A DNA stretch of 64,000 nt from Terrilactibacillus laevilacticus. Lineage in GTDB: Bacteria > Bacillota > Bacilli > Bacillales > Sporolactobacillaceae. Both the position numbers and the translations under genes were made by a program. Under the pieces are notes generated by a model, which saw nothing but the letters and a program-made list of their open reading frames with translations, was not told the origin of the DNA and did not search any database. The DNA lies in the NCBI RefSeq assembly GCF_006517395.1, contig NZ_VDCY01000006.1, positions 1-64,000 of the forward strand, given 5' to 3'. Shown one piece after another: positions 25,491 to 34,308 of the stretch (position 1 is its first letter; each line of letters begins with the position of its first letter).

Positions 25491-26213
25491 TTACAACACT
25501 TTACTTAAAAAGGACTTTGTTCTTTCTTCTTTTGGATTTGTAAAAATCTCACTTGGTACATTTTCCTCAACAATGTAACCGCCGTCCATGAAAATTACAC
25601 GATCGCCCACCTCTCGAGCAAATCCCATTTCATGGGTTACAACGATCATGGTCATACCTTCCTTAGCTAACTGCTTCATGACTTCTAGCACTTCACCAAC
25701 CATTTCGGGGTCAAGAGCCGATGTAGGCTCATCAAACAACATAATTTTAGGCTCCATCGCAAGTGCTCTCGCTATCGCAATGCGTTGTTTTTGTCCACCG
25801 GATAAAGAATCTGGATAAACATTTGCTTTATCTTCTAATCCAACTTTCCTTAATAACTCCATACCTTTTTCTCTTGCTTGATCCTTTGCAACTTTTCTAA
25901 CCTTAATTGGTGATAGCATAATGTTTTCTATGACGGTTTTATGCGGAAATAAATTAAATTGTTGGAACACCATACCAACTTCAGTTCTAACCTGATTGAT
26001 ATCCGTTGTTTTATCTGTAATATCCACCCCTTCGATATAGATGCGCCCCTCTGTAATACTCTCTAAACGGTTGATACATCTTAGAAAAGTCGACTTACCC
26101 GAACCTGAAGGACCAATGACAACAACGACTTCCCGGCTTTTAACCTCTACATTGATGTTCTTTAAGACTTCATTTTCACCAAATGATTTCTTTAATTGCT
26201 CAACTTTTATCAT
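25491..26213 (-). CDS. Polar amino acid ABC transporter ATP-binding protein (GlnQ type)
   Basis: A 240-residue ABC ATPase. Walker A is [18 protein letters not shown] (about 33-50), the signature is [20 protein letters not shown] (about 135-154), Walker B is [19 protein letters not shown] (about 155-173) and the switch is [20 protein letters not shown]. This is the GlnQ/HisP class. Its ATG overlaps the permease stop by four bases (ATGA), so the two are translationally coupled. Confidence 0.93.
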   Translation of the reverse strand: MIKVEQLKKSFGENEVLKNINVEVKSREVVVVIGPSGSGKSTFLRCINRLESITEGRIYIEGVDITDKTTDINQVRTEVGMVFQQFNLFPHKTVIENIMLSPIKVRKVAKDQAREKGMELLRKVGLEDKANVYPDSLSGGQKQRIAIARALAMEPKIMLFDEPTSALDPEMVGEVLEVMKQLAKEGMTMIVVTHEMGFAREVGDRVIFMDGGYIVEENVPSEIFTNPKEERTKSFLSKVL

Positions 26214-26866
26214 TCTGTAGCCAACCTTCTTTCAAGTCGATTTAATAAGAAGCTTAGAACGAGTGTTAGAACTAGATAGATAAGTGAAGCCGTAAGATAG
26301 GGCTCCCAAACTCTTCCATATTGAGTATTCATAGCTGTTGCCCAATACATTAGTTCTGGTGCAGCTACAACTGAGACGATCGATGAATCTTTTAAGAGAG
26401 CAATAAATTCATTCCCAAGAGGTGGAATAATCCTTTTAAAAGCCTGCGGCAAAATAACATACTTCATAGCTTGAACATGAGTCATACCTAAAGATCGTGA
26501 GGCTTCCATTTGCCCTTTGTCAATGGATTGAATTCCAGATCGGAAAATTTCAGCAACATAAGCGGCTGAATTCAACGATAAGGCAATAATTCCTGCTACT
26601 ATCCCGTTTGTTTCGTGAATAAATAATGGCACGACACCAAAATGAACAATTAATACTTGAACAAATAGAGGAGTCCCTCGAAAAAAGGCAATATAACACA
26701 CAAATGGTGAGGATATAATTCTATTTCTTATTATTTTTCCTAACCCTATGAATAAACCTAAAATTGTTCCGATCAAAACCCCTGAAATAGACAGGCCGAG
26801 TGTGAGTAATGTTCCTTTTAGTAAAAAGGGCGCATACTCAACAATAATGTCCAAACGAAAATCCAT
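26210..26866 (-). CDS. Polar amino acid ABC transporter permease (HisM/GlnP type)
   Basis: A 218-residue permease. It shows the HEQRTALP-type motifs of the family: [20 protein letters not shown] (about 61-80), [20 protein letters not shown] (about 100-119) followed by [20 protein letters not shown] (about 120-139; the EAA loop). Four or five TM segments. ATG 26866 behind AAGGAGGGACACTA. Forms a complete importer with the flanking genes. Confidence 0.93.
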   Translation of the reverse strand: MDFRLDIIVEYAPFLLKGTLLTLGLSISGVLIGTILGLFIGLGKIIRNRIISSPFVCYIAFFRGTPLFVQVLIVHFGVVPLFIHETNGIVAGIIALSLNSAAYVAEIFRSGIQSIDKGQMEASRSLGMTHVQAMKYVILPQAFKRIIPPLGNEFIALLKDSSIVSVVAAPELMYWATAMNTQYGRVWEPYLTASLIYLVLTLVLSFLLNRLERRLATE

Positions 26867-26883
26867 TAGTGTCCCTCCTTAAA

Positions 26884-26925
26884 TGAAAAAAATTGCGTAA
26901 CACTTAAGTTAGAGTTACGCAATTT
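26884..26925 (-). terminator. Attenuator-like terminator between binding protein and permease
   Basis: AAATTGCGTAAC and GTTACGCAATTT form a perfect 12-bp stem with a 12-base loop; the minus strand continues with TTTTTTCATTT. It sits between the binding-protein gene and the permease gene and likely reduces downstream transcription. Confidence 0.8.
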
Positions 26926-26948
26926 CACTATTTATAAGTTCATACCTC

Positions 26949-27767
26949 TTACTTTTGAGCTTTTAAGTTGGCTACGTCTGGTTTTACTTTAAACCAATTT
27001 TCATAAATTTTTTCATACGTGCCGTTATCGTATAATGTTTCGATTGCTTTATCAAAAGTAGGTTTTAGCTTGCTCCCTTTAGGGAACATGAGACCATAAT
27101 ACTCTGGTGCAAATGCTTTTTTGTCCGCAATAACCTTTAGCTTTTGATTTGGATTGTTTTTTGCATAGTTTTCTACTACTGTATTGTCGGCAACAACAGC
27201 ATCAGCGCCGCCATGAATAAGTTCTTGAATAGCCAGTGTATTTTGTTTGAATTTTTTGATATTTTTGTTATTCTTCCCTACTAATTTTTCTACTGCTTCT
27301 TGACCTGTTGTTCCACTTTGTACTGCAATGGTTTTATCTTTTAAATCCGCAGCGGACTCAATCTTGCTATTTTCAGGTACAAGAATTTCATTCGTTGATA
27401 AGAAATAGGCTTTAGAAAAGTCATAAGTTTGCTTTCTTTCATCGTTAATGGTGATAGCAGAAATGCCTAAATCAGATGTTTTATTTTTAAGTTCAACAAA
27501 CAATGGGTCCCATCCAACATTAACGAGATTGTATTTATAGCCAGCTTCTTTCATGACTGCTTTAAGAAAATCAACATCAAAACCCGTAATTTTACCTTTA
27601 TCCATGTATTCAAATGGTGCATACGAAGCATCCGTACCCACTTTTAACGTTTTCTTAGGTTCTGAACCACCTTTTTTTGAATCTCCACTACTATCTTGAT
27701 TTGTTCCACAAGCTGATAGAATTAAAATAATGGCTAAAATAAAAGCTAAAGCAGAAAACTTCTTCAT
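26949..27767 (-). CDS. Polar amino acid ABC transporter substrate-binding lipoprotein
   Basis: A 272-residue SBP_bac_3 family protein. Lipobox AIILILSACGTNQ (Cys at about 20), a Gly/Ser/Lys linker, then KTLKVGTDASYAPFEYMDKG (about 39-58) and ITGFDVDFLKAVMKEAGYKY, the ligand-binding start. GISAITINDERKQTYDFSKAY (split around 100-120) and VQSGTTGQEAVEKL are typical. The ligand is probably a polar amino acid such as Gln, Glu, Arg or cystine; it cannot be narrowed. Start ATG 27767 behind GGGAGGCAATTCACA. First gene of the operon. Confidence 0.92.
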   Translation of the reverse strand: MKKFSALAFILAIILILSACGTNQDSSGDSKKGGSEPKKTLKVGTDASYAPFEYMDKGKITGFDVDFLKAVMKEAGYKYNLVNVGWDPLFVELKNKTSDLGISAITINDERKQTYDFSKAYFLSTNEILVPENSKIESAADLKDKTIAVQSGTTGQEAVEKLVGKNNKNIKKFKQNTLAIQELIHGGADAVVADNTVVENYAKNNPNQKLKVIADKKAFAPEYYGLMFPKGSKLKPTFDKAIETLYDNGTYEKIYENWFKVKPDVANLKAQK

Positions 27768-27956
27768 TGTGAATTGCCTCCCAGTTTGATTACCACTTTA
27801 TGCATCAATTAAAAGTTTTATTTTTTAGATGCTGAAGATGGATTTTGAATTTTATAATAATTAATTATAACCCGTTTATTGTCAGATTTCCAAGTATTTT
27901 TAATAGTATTTCAGAAAATAAACATAAAAACGACAAAATATTTCTCCCTTTTGAGA

Positions 27957-27996
27957 TAAAAAAAGAGAATAGTTATGGTCTCCCATAGCTATTCTC
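27957..27996 (-). terminator. Terminator of the PanE-like gene, now displaced
   Basis: On the minus strand GAGAATAGCTATGG and CCATAACTATTCTC form a 13-14 bp stem with a 4-base loop followed by TTTTTTT. It lies just past the original end of the PanE-like gene, but MITE copy E (28021-28172) now separates the two by about 150 bases. Confidence 0.85.
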
Positions 27997-28020
27997 ATCA
28001 TTAAACAATACTATATTAAT

Positions 28021-28172
28021 ACGTGTTCAAAAAGGTGGCAAATTAGAAGCAAGAAGATCAAGGCGGCGCTGTTTTGAGGACCAGAATGTAGGTTTTTGCT
28101 ACATGAGGACCGGAAAAACAAGCGGGCGCCGAGATTCGTAGCTTATCATTTGGTGACTTTTTGAACAACCTC
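28021..28172 (+). repeat. MITE-like element, family 1 copy E (152-bp deletion form)
   Basis: Begins ACGTGTTCAAAAAGGTGGCA and ends GTGACTTTTTGAACAACCTC; the central part is shorter than in other copies. Flanks TATTAAT (28014-28020) and TATTAGT (28173-28179) agree at 6 of 7. Its right end forms the last nine codons (including stop) of the PanE-like gene on the other strand. Confidence 0.85.
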
Positions 28173-29126
28173 TATTAGTACTTTACTTTCTCTCATTTCC
28201 TCTCTCAAATGCACTAAATCAACTAGCAATGCACTCGTCGGTGCTTCTAGTCCATGTTTTTTGGCCGTTTTTACGATAGCACCATTGATATAATCAACCT
28301 CTGTTGGGCGACCCGTACTCATATCTTGGTGCATGGATGGATAATGCAATGGGTTTCCATATTTTGAGACATACAAAATATGCTCAACAATTTCCTCACG
28401 TGTTTGCTCTAGTTTCACTCCATCAGCTTCTGCAACCCGATAGGCTTCATAGACAATTCGCTCAGTAAGTTCCTTGCTATTAGAATAAGCAGCAAAGGTC
28501 CCCATCGTAATGTTCATTAATGTGCATAATGTATTGGCTACAGCATTCAAGAAAAGTTTTGTCCAAAGTGTGCCCTTATAGTTTGTTTTAAGGGCAGGAT
28601 TCATTTGAGCTTTCTTCATTTCTTCAACTAATTTATATGTGAACGAATCTGGTTTTTCAGTTACATTAACAAGATTGACTGATCCAGCCCCTCTTTTTCC
28701 AATAAAATCAACATCACCAGGTCCATTTAATACCGTTGCAATGACGGCTGTCCCTGCAATAATGCGATTTTTATTAACATATTTCTCAATCACTTCAACA
28801 CTACCAATACCATTTTGATTGGTTAAAACGTAAGTGTCTTCATCAATCAAATGCTTACATTTATTCATCATCTCATCTGTGTGCATGTCTTTAACAAAGA
28901 CGATGATTAAATCTACTTTTTCGTTGAATTCTTCAGGCCTGCAGACATTCACTTTAACCATACGTGGGTTTTCACCATCTCGCCAAACCTTCACGCCATG
29001 ATTCTTCTTAATGGCTGCAAGATTTTCATCCCACGTATCCAAAAAGTGAACGTCATTTCCTACCTCTTGTAATAAAACGCCATATCTTAACCCCATGGCT
29101 CCAGATCCTGCTATGGCTATTTTCAT
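28146..29126 (-). CDS. Ketopantoate reductase-family (PanE/ApbA) oxidoreductase with repeat-derived C-terminus
   Basis: A 326-residue protein. An N-terminal Rossmann fold, MKIAIAGSGAMGLRYGVLLQ (1-20), binds NADPH. LTNQNGIGSVEVIEKYV, IIAGTAVIATVLNGPGDV, then NYKGTLWTKLFLNAVANTLC (about 190-209, with the catalytic Lys) and STGRPTEVDYINGAIV (about 276-291) are PanE/ApbA landmarks. No pantothenate gene is nearby, so the substrate may be another 2-keto acid. The last residues EVVQKVTK are encoded by the end of MITE copy E; without the insertion the gene would stop right after SKVLI. Start ATG 29126 behind GAAGGG. Confidence 0.88.
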   Translation of the reverse strand: MKIAIAGSGAMGLRYGVLLQEVGNDVHFLDTWDENLAAIKKNHGVKVWRDGENPRMVKVNVCRPEEFNEKVDLIIVFVKDMHTDEMMNKCKHLIDEDTYVLTNQNGIGSVEVIEKYVNKNRIIAGTAVIATVLNGPGDVDFIGKRGAGSVNLVNVTEKPDSFTYKLVEEMKKAQMNPALKTNYKGTLWTKLFLNAVANTLCTLMNITMGTFAAYSNSKELTERIVYEAYRVAEADGVKLEQTREEIVEHILYVSKYGNPLHYPSMHQDMSTGRPTEVDYINGAIVKTAKKHGLEAPTSALLVDLVHLREEMRESKVLIEVVQKVTK

Positions 29127-29239
29127 ACTTAACCCTTCTTTATACTTTTTTTCTTTCTATTAATCCATCAATACCAACAAAAAATGACATATTTTCCTAG
29201 AAAGATTAATAGTGATTGTAACAAAGGCTCTATAAGAAA

Positions 29240-29470
29240 TCAAGCAGATATTCTGGTTTAGGGCGGCACTCGCATTTTCAAGTTGAACGATTTCAACACG
29301 ATAAGGAATGGTTGACTCTTCTATCCGTTCATGTAATTCTAGTATCACTTCGGGAGAAATTGGACTGAAACCTTCTATTGCTATATCAATCTTTAGCTTG
29401 GCTTTTCTTCAATCCTTGCCGAGGAACCAATGACCAAGGAAGCTGTGACTTTGGCATTAAATATTGAGAT
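29240..29470 (-). pseudogene. Remnant of a MNT-type nucleotidyltransferase
   Basis: On the minus strand one frame reads SLVIGSSARIEEKPS and then stops; after a frame change the next reads KIDIAIEGFSPISPEVILEL and HERIEESTIPYRVEIVQLEN. Together they resemble the GSxARG...DIAIEG...VDLV core of small MNT/MntA-type nucleotidyltransferases, but with a frameshift, no start and a lost first catalytic Asp. A decayed gene, perhaps of a HEPN/MNT pair; no HEPN partner is seen. Confidence 0.4.
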
Positions 29471-29530
29471 TTTACGGTATTGAATCGTAAAGCCACATTC
29501 CCATGGGAAATGTGGCTCTATATATTACTA

Positions 29531-30973
29531 TTAAGAAACCTTACTTTCGCTTTCTTTAGCGTCGGGCGAAATTGCTTTTCTAATAAAAACGGCAATAATA
29601 AAGGCGACTACACATAACCCTAGGGCAAACCAATAAGCATGATGCACCCCATAAGTCATGGCTTGGTTCACGACACCCTCTGTAGGTGGTCCAGATTGTT
29701 CCTCCAAGTAGTGTTTACTACGGCCTGTTAAAATACTAACAAAAATAGAAACACCAAGAGCTCCCGAGACGGGTTGCAATGTATTAGCAATCGCTGTGCC
29801 ATGCGGATATAAATGCTTTGGTAATTCATTTAATCCATTCGTCTGGGAAGGCATCATAATAGCTGAAACAGATAACATTAACACAATATACACGAGAATA
29901 AAGGCCCAAAGAGGGATAGAAGGATTAATATTACTATAAAAAATCATGACACCTGTTATAATGATCGTACCCGGAATGATTAATTTACTTGGGCCCACTT
30001 TATCAAAGAGCATCCCCATTAATGGTGACATGAGACCATTCAGTAGTGCACCTGGAAGAAGGATCAACCCAGCCACCTTCGCAGTATATCCTAGTGGTCC
30101 TTGTAAATACATGGGCATCACGATTTCAGATGCGAACATGGCCATAACCACAATCACAAACAAAATGACACCTAAGGCATAATTTTTATATTTAAAGACT
30201 CGAACATCCAATAATGGCTCCTCTAACTTCAACTGGCGCAAAACGAAAAACAATAAACTTAAGACACCGACAAAGATAAAAGTCAAAATAGAAATCGATA
30301 AAAATCCTTCTTCATTTTCACCAGCACTACTGAATCCATATACCAATCCACCAATCCCAATCGTCGAGAGTAATATAGATAGAATATCTACTTTTGGATT
30401 CGTTACTTCACCGACATTTTGCAAATACTTCAAAGCAAAAAGAATGGAAAATACGACAAACGGAATAACCGAGATAAATAGCCAGCGCCAACCCAAAGTA
30501 TCAACAATGACTCCTGATAATGTTGGTCCAATAGCAGGGGCGAACATAATAACTAACCCAAATGTACCCATAATTTTACCACGAACTTCAGGTGGATATA
30601 ATAATAGTAAGGTATTCATGATGACTGGTATTAACAGTCCAGTTCCAACCGCTTGAATCATTCGACCAGTTAATAGCATAGGAAAGTTAACTGCACAAGC
30701 GGCGATAATCGTCCCAATAAGGAATATGCTCATAACACCAATGAACATACGTCTTGTCGTAAACGATTGAATTAAAAGAGCAGAGACCGGCATTAACACA
30801 CCCATAATGAGCATAAATCCTGTGGCTAGCCATTGTACTGTTGGCGCATCGACATGAAATACATTCATAAGTTCTGTAAGCGCAATATTAAGCAAAGTTT
30901 CATTTAATATAGAGAAAAAAGCACCAATCATAAACGTGATTAATATGGCCTTTGAATTGATTTTTGCTTCCAT
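29531..30973 (-). CDS. DHA2 family (EmrB/QacA) multidrug MFS transporter
   Basis: A 480-residue carrier with about 14 hydrophobic segments, as in DHA2 exporters. Motif A-like and antiporter motif C features are visible: LTGRMIQAVGTGLLIPVIMN (about 91-110) and MFAPAIGPTLSGVIVDTLGW (about 138-157, the GPxLGG-type motif C). These are typical of EmrB/LmrB proton-driven drug exporters. The substrate cannot be predicted. Start ATG 30973 behind CGGAGGACTAC. No regulator is adjacent. A hairpin at 29491-29516 may end the transcript. Confidence 0.9.
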   Translation of the reverse strand: MEAKINSKAILITFMIGAFFSILNETLLNIALTELMNVFHVDAPTVQWLATGFMLIMGVLMPVSALLIQSFTTRRMFIGVMSIFLIGTIIAACAVNFPMLLTGRMIQAVGTGLLIPVIMNTLLLLYPPEVRGKIMGTFGLVIMFAPAIGPTLSGVIVDTLGWRWLFISVIPFVVFSILFALKYLQNVGEVTNPKVDILSILLSTIGIGGLVYGFSSAGENEEGFLSISILTFIFVGVLSLLFFVLRQLKLEEPLLDVRVFKYKNYALGVILFVIVVMAMFASEIVMPMYLQGPLGYTAKVAGLILLPGALLNGLMSPLMGMLFDKVGPSKLIIPGTIIITGVMIFYSNINPSIPLWAFILVYIVLMLSVSAIMMPSQTNGLNELPKHLYPHGTAIANTLQPVSGALGVSIFVSILTGRSKHYLEEQSGPPTEGVVNQAMTYGVHHAYWFALGLCVVAFIIAVFIRKAISPDAKESESKVS

Positions 30974-31428
30974 GTAGTCCTCCGTGCATATATTTTTATT
31001 TTGTATTTTAGCAGTCCATTATTTTTACCCGCTTAACAGGAAGTAAGCCCTCCCATTTAAGGGGTTAAAAGGAATTGAAGATGCATTGGGAAGAGATGAC
31101 TGCCTGTAAGAACAATCAAGGGAATAAAGAAAACTCCCACTCACTTGACTAAATCCTCCTTGTCATAGGTTTTGTGTATAAAAGTCATTTTATTCCTTTA
31201 TAAATCAAACGTTGATGTTTTGTTGAATTCTAGTTAGATGAAAAGGAAAGGGGTCATTATTATTTAATCAAAAATTAGTAAATCTGTCCAAATTTAAGCT
31301 ACCAAAGTAATTTTCTCTTTCTTCCGTTTAACACCTCTTATTATCTTTTAAGTGATTGTTTATTCACCGCAAATACTTTTACCTTAATACATCTAACGAT
31401 TAGTTTGGGTTCACTATTTGATCAACGA
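30974..31428. other. Intergenic region with a decayed family-2 repeat
   Basis: No ORF of interest. About 31028-31127 reads like a degraded minus-strand copy of repeat family 2: CCGCTTAACAGGAAGTAAG, CCCTCCCATTTAAGGGG, GAAGATGCATTGGG, CTGCCTGTAAGAAC align by eye, in order, with the copy at 9621-9767. The remaining bases are AT-rich without recognised signals. Confidence 0.4.
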
Positions 31429-32331
31429 TTAATGTAAAATAGTTAACAAGGCTGTGAGTGTCGCGAAACTTAATAAGGTTGTCACAAGAGTGCCACTAGA
31501 TACAAATTGCGGTTTTGTATTAAATTGAATGGCGTACATAGCTGTCGTTGCTGCCGTAGGCATGGCTGCCATAATGACAATGACTTTTTGCAGCAAGGGA
31601 TCGAGTGGAAAAAAAAGACATATGACATACGCGATGATGGGTGAAAGGACGAGTCGTATCACTGTTGCAAGACTAATACTTTTCCAATCTACGTTCTTCG
31701 CCTTTACATCTGCAAGCTGCATACCTAATATGACCATAACTATAGGTATCGCACAATTCCCAATTAATGTGATGCTTTCATAATAGTGTATAGGTATTTT
31801 AATATTAAATTCTTGAAGGAGTATGGCCGGAATAATAGCATAGTTTGTCGGCTGTTTTAATACGGCCTTTATAGCGACCTTTATACCAGCTTGACCTCGT
31901 GCCGCAAAATAAATTCCAAAAACACTCATTAATATAGAATGAAAAACCATTAAAGGAATGGCATAATTCATTCCGGCTTGACCAAACGCAAATAAAACAA
32001 TTGGAGCTCCATAATTGCCACTATTAGCAAAAGCAGCTGTCAGCATCAAGGCATTTTCTTGTTCCAAGTCTTGTTTAGTGAATCTTGATAATAAGATGAT
32101 CACGATGGCCAAGGCTAAAAAGATGAGTATTGATGTAACCACGATATAAAATAATCCACTATTCAATGGGGTTGTATAAAACGTTTGAAAAACAAGGGCT
32201 GGCATTAAGATATAAATGACAATCGTGGATATCGGTTTAATATCCAATTTAAAAATTTTTTGAACGATATAACCACTAAGAAAAATCAGAATCACCGGCA
32301 AGATCACTTCAATAAATATCAATACGTTCAC
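31429..32331 (-). CDS. AEC (auxin efflux carrier) family transporter
   Basis: A 300-residue membrane protein with about ten hydrophobic segments. Family signs are an N-terminal VILPVILIFLSGYIVQKIF, the central NSGNYGAPIVLFAFGQAGMN (about 108-127; the Asn-Gly substrate motif) and a C-terminal MPTAATTAMYAIQFN. Bacterial AEC proteins export or import small carboxylates such as malate. The start is GTG 32331 with only a weak ribosome site. Monocistronic, transcribed away from the GNAT gene. Confidence 0.87.
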   Translation of the reverse strand: MNVLIFIEVILPVILIFLSGYIVQKIFKLDIKPISTIVIYILMPALVFQTFYTTPLNSGLFYIVVTSILIFLALAIVIILLSRFTKQDLEQENALMLTAAFANSGNYGAPIVLFAFGQAGMNYAIPLMVFHSILMSVFGIYFAARGQAGIKVAIKAVLKQPTNYAIIPAILLQEFNIKIPIHYYESITLIGNCAIPIVMVILGMQLADVKAKNVDWKSISLATVIRLVLSPIIAYVICLFFPLDPLLQKVIVIMAAMPTAATTAMYAIQFNTKPQFVSSGTLVTTLLSFATLTALLTILH

Positions 32332-32448
32332 TCATTTCTCGCTTTACTATTGACTAGAATATAACAAAAACCTCTTAGAATAACATATCCCACGAGGTCT
32401 ATTTACACAATAGTGAATTGAAAATTTAATTGAGTTAACCTAAATTAC

Positions 32449-32958
32449 TCACGAATGTAAAATACGTTTACCGAGTATAATTAAATCTCGCTCAATGCCA
32501 TCAAGTTCTGCGACTTTAGGTAAGTTCGCCCACTCTTCAAAACCAAATTTGTTAAACAAACGCAGACTAGGCTCATTATGACCAAAGATAAAACAGAGTA
32601 ATGTCTTTATTTTTAGTCTTGGACAAGCCTTCATCGCTTCCTGAACAATATACTGGCCTAACTTTTTGCCTCGATAATTTTCATGAATATATATACTGAT
32701 TTCAGCTGTACCGTTATACGCCGGTCTGCCATAAAAGGATTGAAAACTCAGCCATCCACATATTTTTCCTTTCATTTCAAAAACCCAAAGAGGCCTTAAG
32801 TCTGGCGAATGTTCCTCAAACCATGGTTTTCTGTTATCTACAGTCACTGGCTCTAAATCAGCTGTAACCATCCGGCTAGAAATGGTTGAATTATAAATAT
32901 CCACAATCTCTTGTAAATCGCTTAACTGTGCATCCCGAAAAGTAATATTGTCTAGCAT
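32449..32958 (-). CDS. GNAT family N-acetyltransferase (phosphinothricin-acetyltransferase-like)
   Basis: A 169-residue GNAT. DAQLSDLQEIVDIYNSTI (about 9-26) begins the fold, AEISIYIHENYRGKKLGQYI (about 85-104) is the acetyl-CoA pyrophosphate loop (R/Q-x-x-G-x-G/A) and FGHNEPSLRLFNKFGFEEW (about 125-143) the C-terminal strand-helix. It resembles the PAT/YwnH group acting on phosphinothricin, methionine sulfone or similar amino acids. Start ATG 32958 behind GGGGGGAGAGTAGAAT. A hairpin at 32370-32399 (ACCTC/GAGGT plus TTTTT on the minus strand) is a likely terminator. Confidence 0.85.
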   Translation of the reverse strand: MLDNITFRDAQLSDLQEIVDIYNSTISSRMVTADLEPVTVDNRKPWFEEHSPDLRPLWVFEMKGKICGWLSFQSFYGRPAYNGTAEISIYIHENYRGKKLGQYIVQEAMKACPRLKIKTLLCFIFGHNEPSLRLFNKFGFEEWANLPKVAELDGIERDLIILGKRILHS

Positions 32959-33035
32959 ATTCTACTCTCCCCCCGAAAGTTCATGTTTATTAATCTAATA
33001 TAATATAATATTGAATCGAGATGTAGCCCTTCTTT

Positions 33036-33389
33036 TCATTCTTTTTGATCATTGGTTGGTAGATCTTTATCTATGAATTTAGCCAGTTGTCTAAACGTTT
33101 CATTCATACTCTTCATTCTTAGTTCAACTTTTTGGGCAGCAGCATCAAGAGTATAGCCATCCTCTAATAGCTCTTTTATTAATAGGACTTTCTTGATGTT
33201 AATATAATTATATCTTCGAGTAGATCCTTCAGCATCCTTTTCAGATTGAATAATGCCTTTTTCCTCCCAATAACGAATTTTACGTCTCGGAATGCTTGTC
33301 ATATCTGATACTTCACCTATTCCGACAACTAATCGGCTTAACAAATCAAAGTCTAATAAAACATCATTCGATGTATTGTTATTCGTCAT
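33036..33389 (-). CDS. MerR family transcriptional regulator (GlnR/BltR-type HTH)
   Basis: A 117-residue protein. The HTH plus wing covers VGIGEVSDMTSIPRRKIRYW (about 22-41) and EEKGIIQSEKDAEGSTRRYN, followed by VLLIKELLEDGYTLDAAAQK and a short coiled tail. No effector domain, like GlnR-sized MerR proteins. The start ATG 33389 follows GGAGGTTAATGTG. It is divergent from the CMD-MFS gene pair and is likely their regulator. A perfect palindrome (TTTACGTAAA, 33479-33488) lies in the spacer of the divergent promoter. Confidence 0.85.
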   Translation of the reverse strand: MTNNNTSNDVLLDFDLLSRLVVGIGEVSDMTSIPRRKIRYWEEKGIIQSEKDAEGSTRRYNYINIKKVLLIKELLEDGYTLDAAAQKVELRMKSMNETFRQLAKFIDKDLPTNDQKE

Positions 33390-33471
33390 CACATTAACCT
33401 CCGAACCCATTGTTTCTGTAAGTATTTTACGCCAATTGAACATCATTGACAAATCACACGAGTTTAATTAA

Positions 33472-33499
33472 TTGACTTTTTACGTAAATAGATTACAAT
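33472..33499 (+). promoter_or_regulatory. Candidate promoter and MerR operator for the CMD-MFS genes
   Basis: TTGACT (33472-33477) and TACAAT (33494-33499) are separated by 16 bases and enclose the palindrome TTTACGTAAA. A MerR regulator typically binds in the spacer of its target promoter and of its own divergent gene. MITE copy F now lies about 107 bases downstream, in the leader. Confidence 0.45.
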
Positions 33500-33605
33500 C
33501 TAGGTAATATACTAACAACATATGAAAATTAGTAACATTATTTATGCTAGTTATTCAAAGTATGGGAGGGTATTGATGAAATAAAAAACAAAAATCAATA
33601 TAAGT

Positions 33606-33821
33606 GCGTGTTCAAAAAGGTGATAAATTAGAAGCAAGAAGATCAAGGCGGCGCTGTTTTGAGGACCGGCATTCCACATGATGTGGTAGCTTCAGGCGCC
33701 CGCCACAGGACGTGAGCGATTTTAGTTGAAGATCCTCTTTAATTTACTACATGAGGACCGGAAAAACGAGCGGGCGTCGAGAATTCGTAGCTTATCATTT
33801 GTTGACTTTTTGAACAACCTC
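33606..33821 (+). repeat. MITE-like element, family 1 copy F (short form)
   Basis: Begins GCGTGTTCAAAAAGGTGATA and ends TTGACTTTTTGAACAACCTC. Flanks TATAAGT (33599-33605) and TATAAGG (33822-33828) agree at 6 of 7. Inserted in the leader between the candidate promoter at 33472-33499 and the CMD gene. Confidence 0.87.
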
Positions 33822-33990
33822 TATAAGGTTTAACTGATGTTAGGATTCATCTTGTAAATATGCTTCCAGCAAAATTACGATTAGACGATGTGTATATCTA
33901 ATTGGTATAAGCCGGCATGAGTGGCTACTTGATCCAAATTTTTCAAATAAAAATAAAATCACAAAAGTTATTCAAAAGGAGCAATAAAAC

Positions 33991-34302
33991 ATGGTCAAAA
34001 ATCCAGCTTTTGAAGAATTTAAAAAAGAATTTCCTGAGTCAGGTTCTCTATTTGGAGAATTATTCAACACTGTCGCTGGAAAAGCATTAAATGAAAAAAC
34101 AAAACAACTTATATACCTTGGTATATTGACAACTGTACGATATGCACCCGCCATTCGAGTCCATATCCATAAAGCGCTTGAGGCTGGTGCAACAAAAGAA
34201 GAAATTCAAGAAGCCATGATGCTAACCATTCCAGCTGGAGGATTATGCAACTTTCTAGCCGTATTCCCTGATGTAAAAGATGAATTACAAAGAAAGGCGT
34301 GA
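33991..34302 (+). CDS. Carboxymuconolactone decarboxylase (CMD) family protein
   Basis: A 103-residue AhpD-like protein. NEKTKQLIYLGILTTVRYAP (about 35-54) and VHIHKALEAGATKEEIQEAM (about 57-76) match the CMD helical repeat. The Cys pair (CxxC) of peroxidase-type AhpD members is absent (AIRVHIH in its place), so thiol peroxidase activity is not expected; a decarboxylase or purely structural role is possible. ATG 33991 behind AAAGGAGCAATAAAAC. It is followed after six bases by an MFS gene, forming a small operon opposite a MerR regulator. Confidence 0.82.
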   Translation: MVKNPAFEEFKKEFPESGSLFGELFNTVAGKALNEKTKQLIYLGILTTVRYAPAIRVHIHKALEAGATKEEIQEAMMLTIPAGGLCNFLAVFPDVKDELQRKA

Positions 34303-34308
34303 ATTTTG

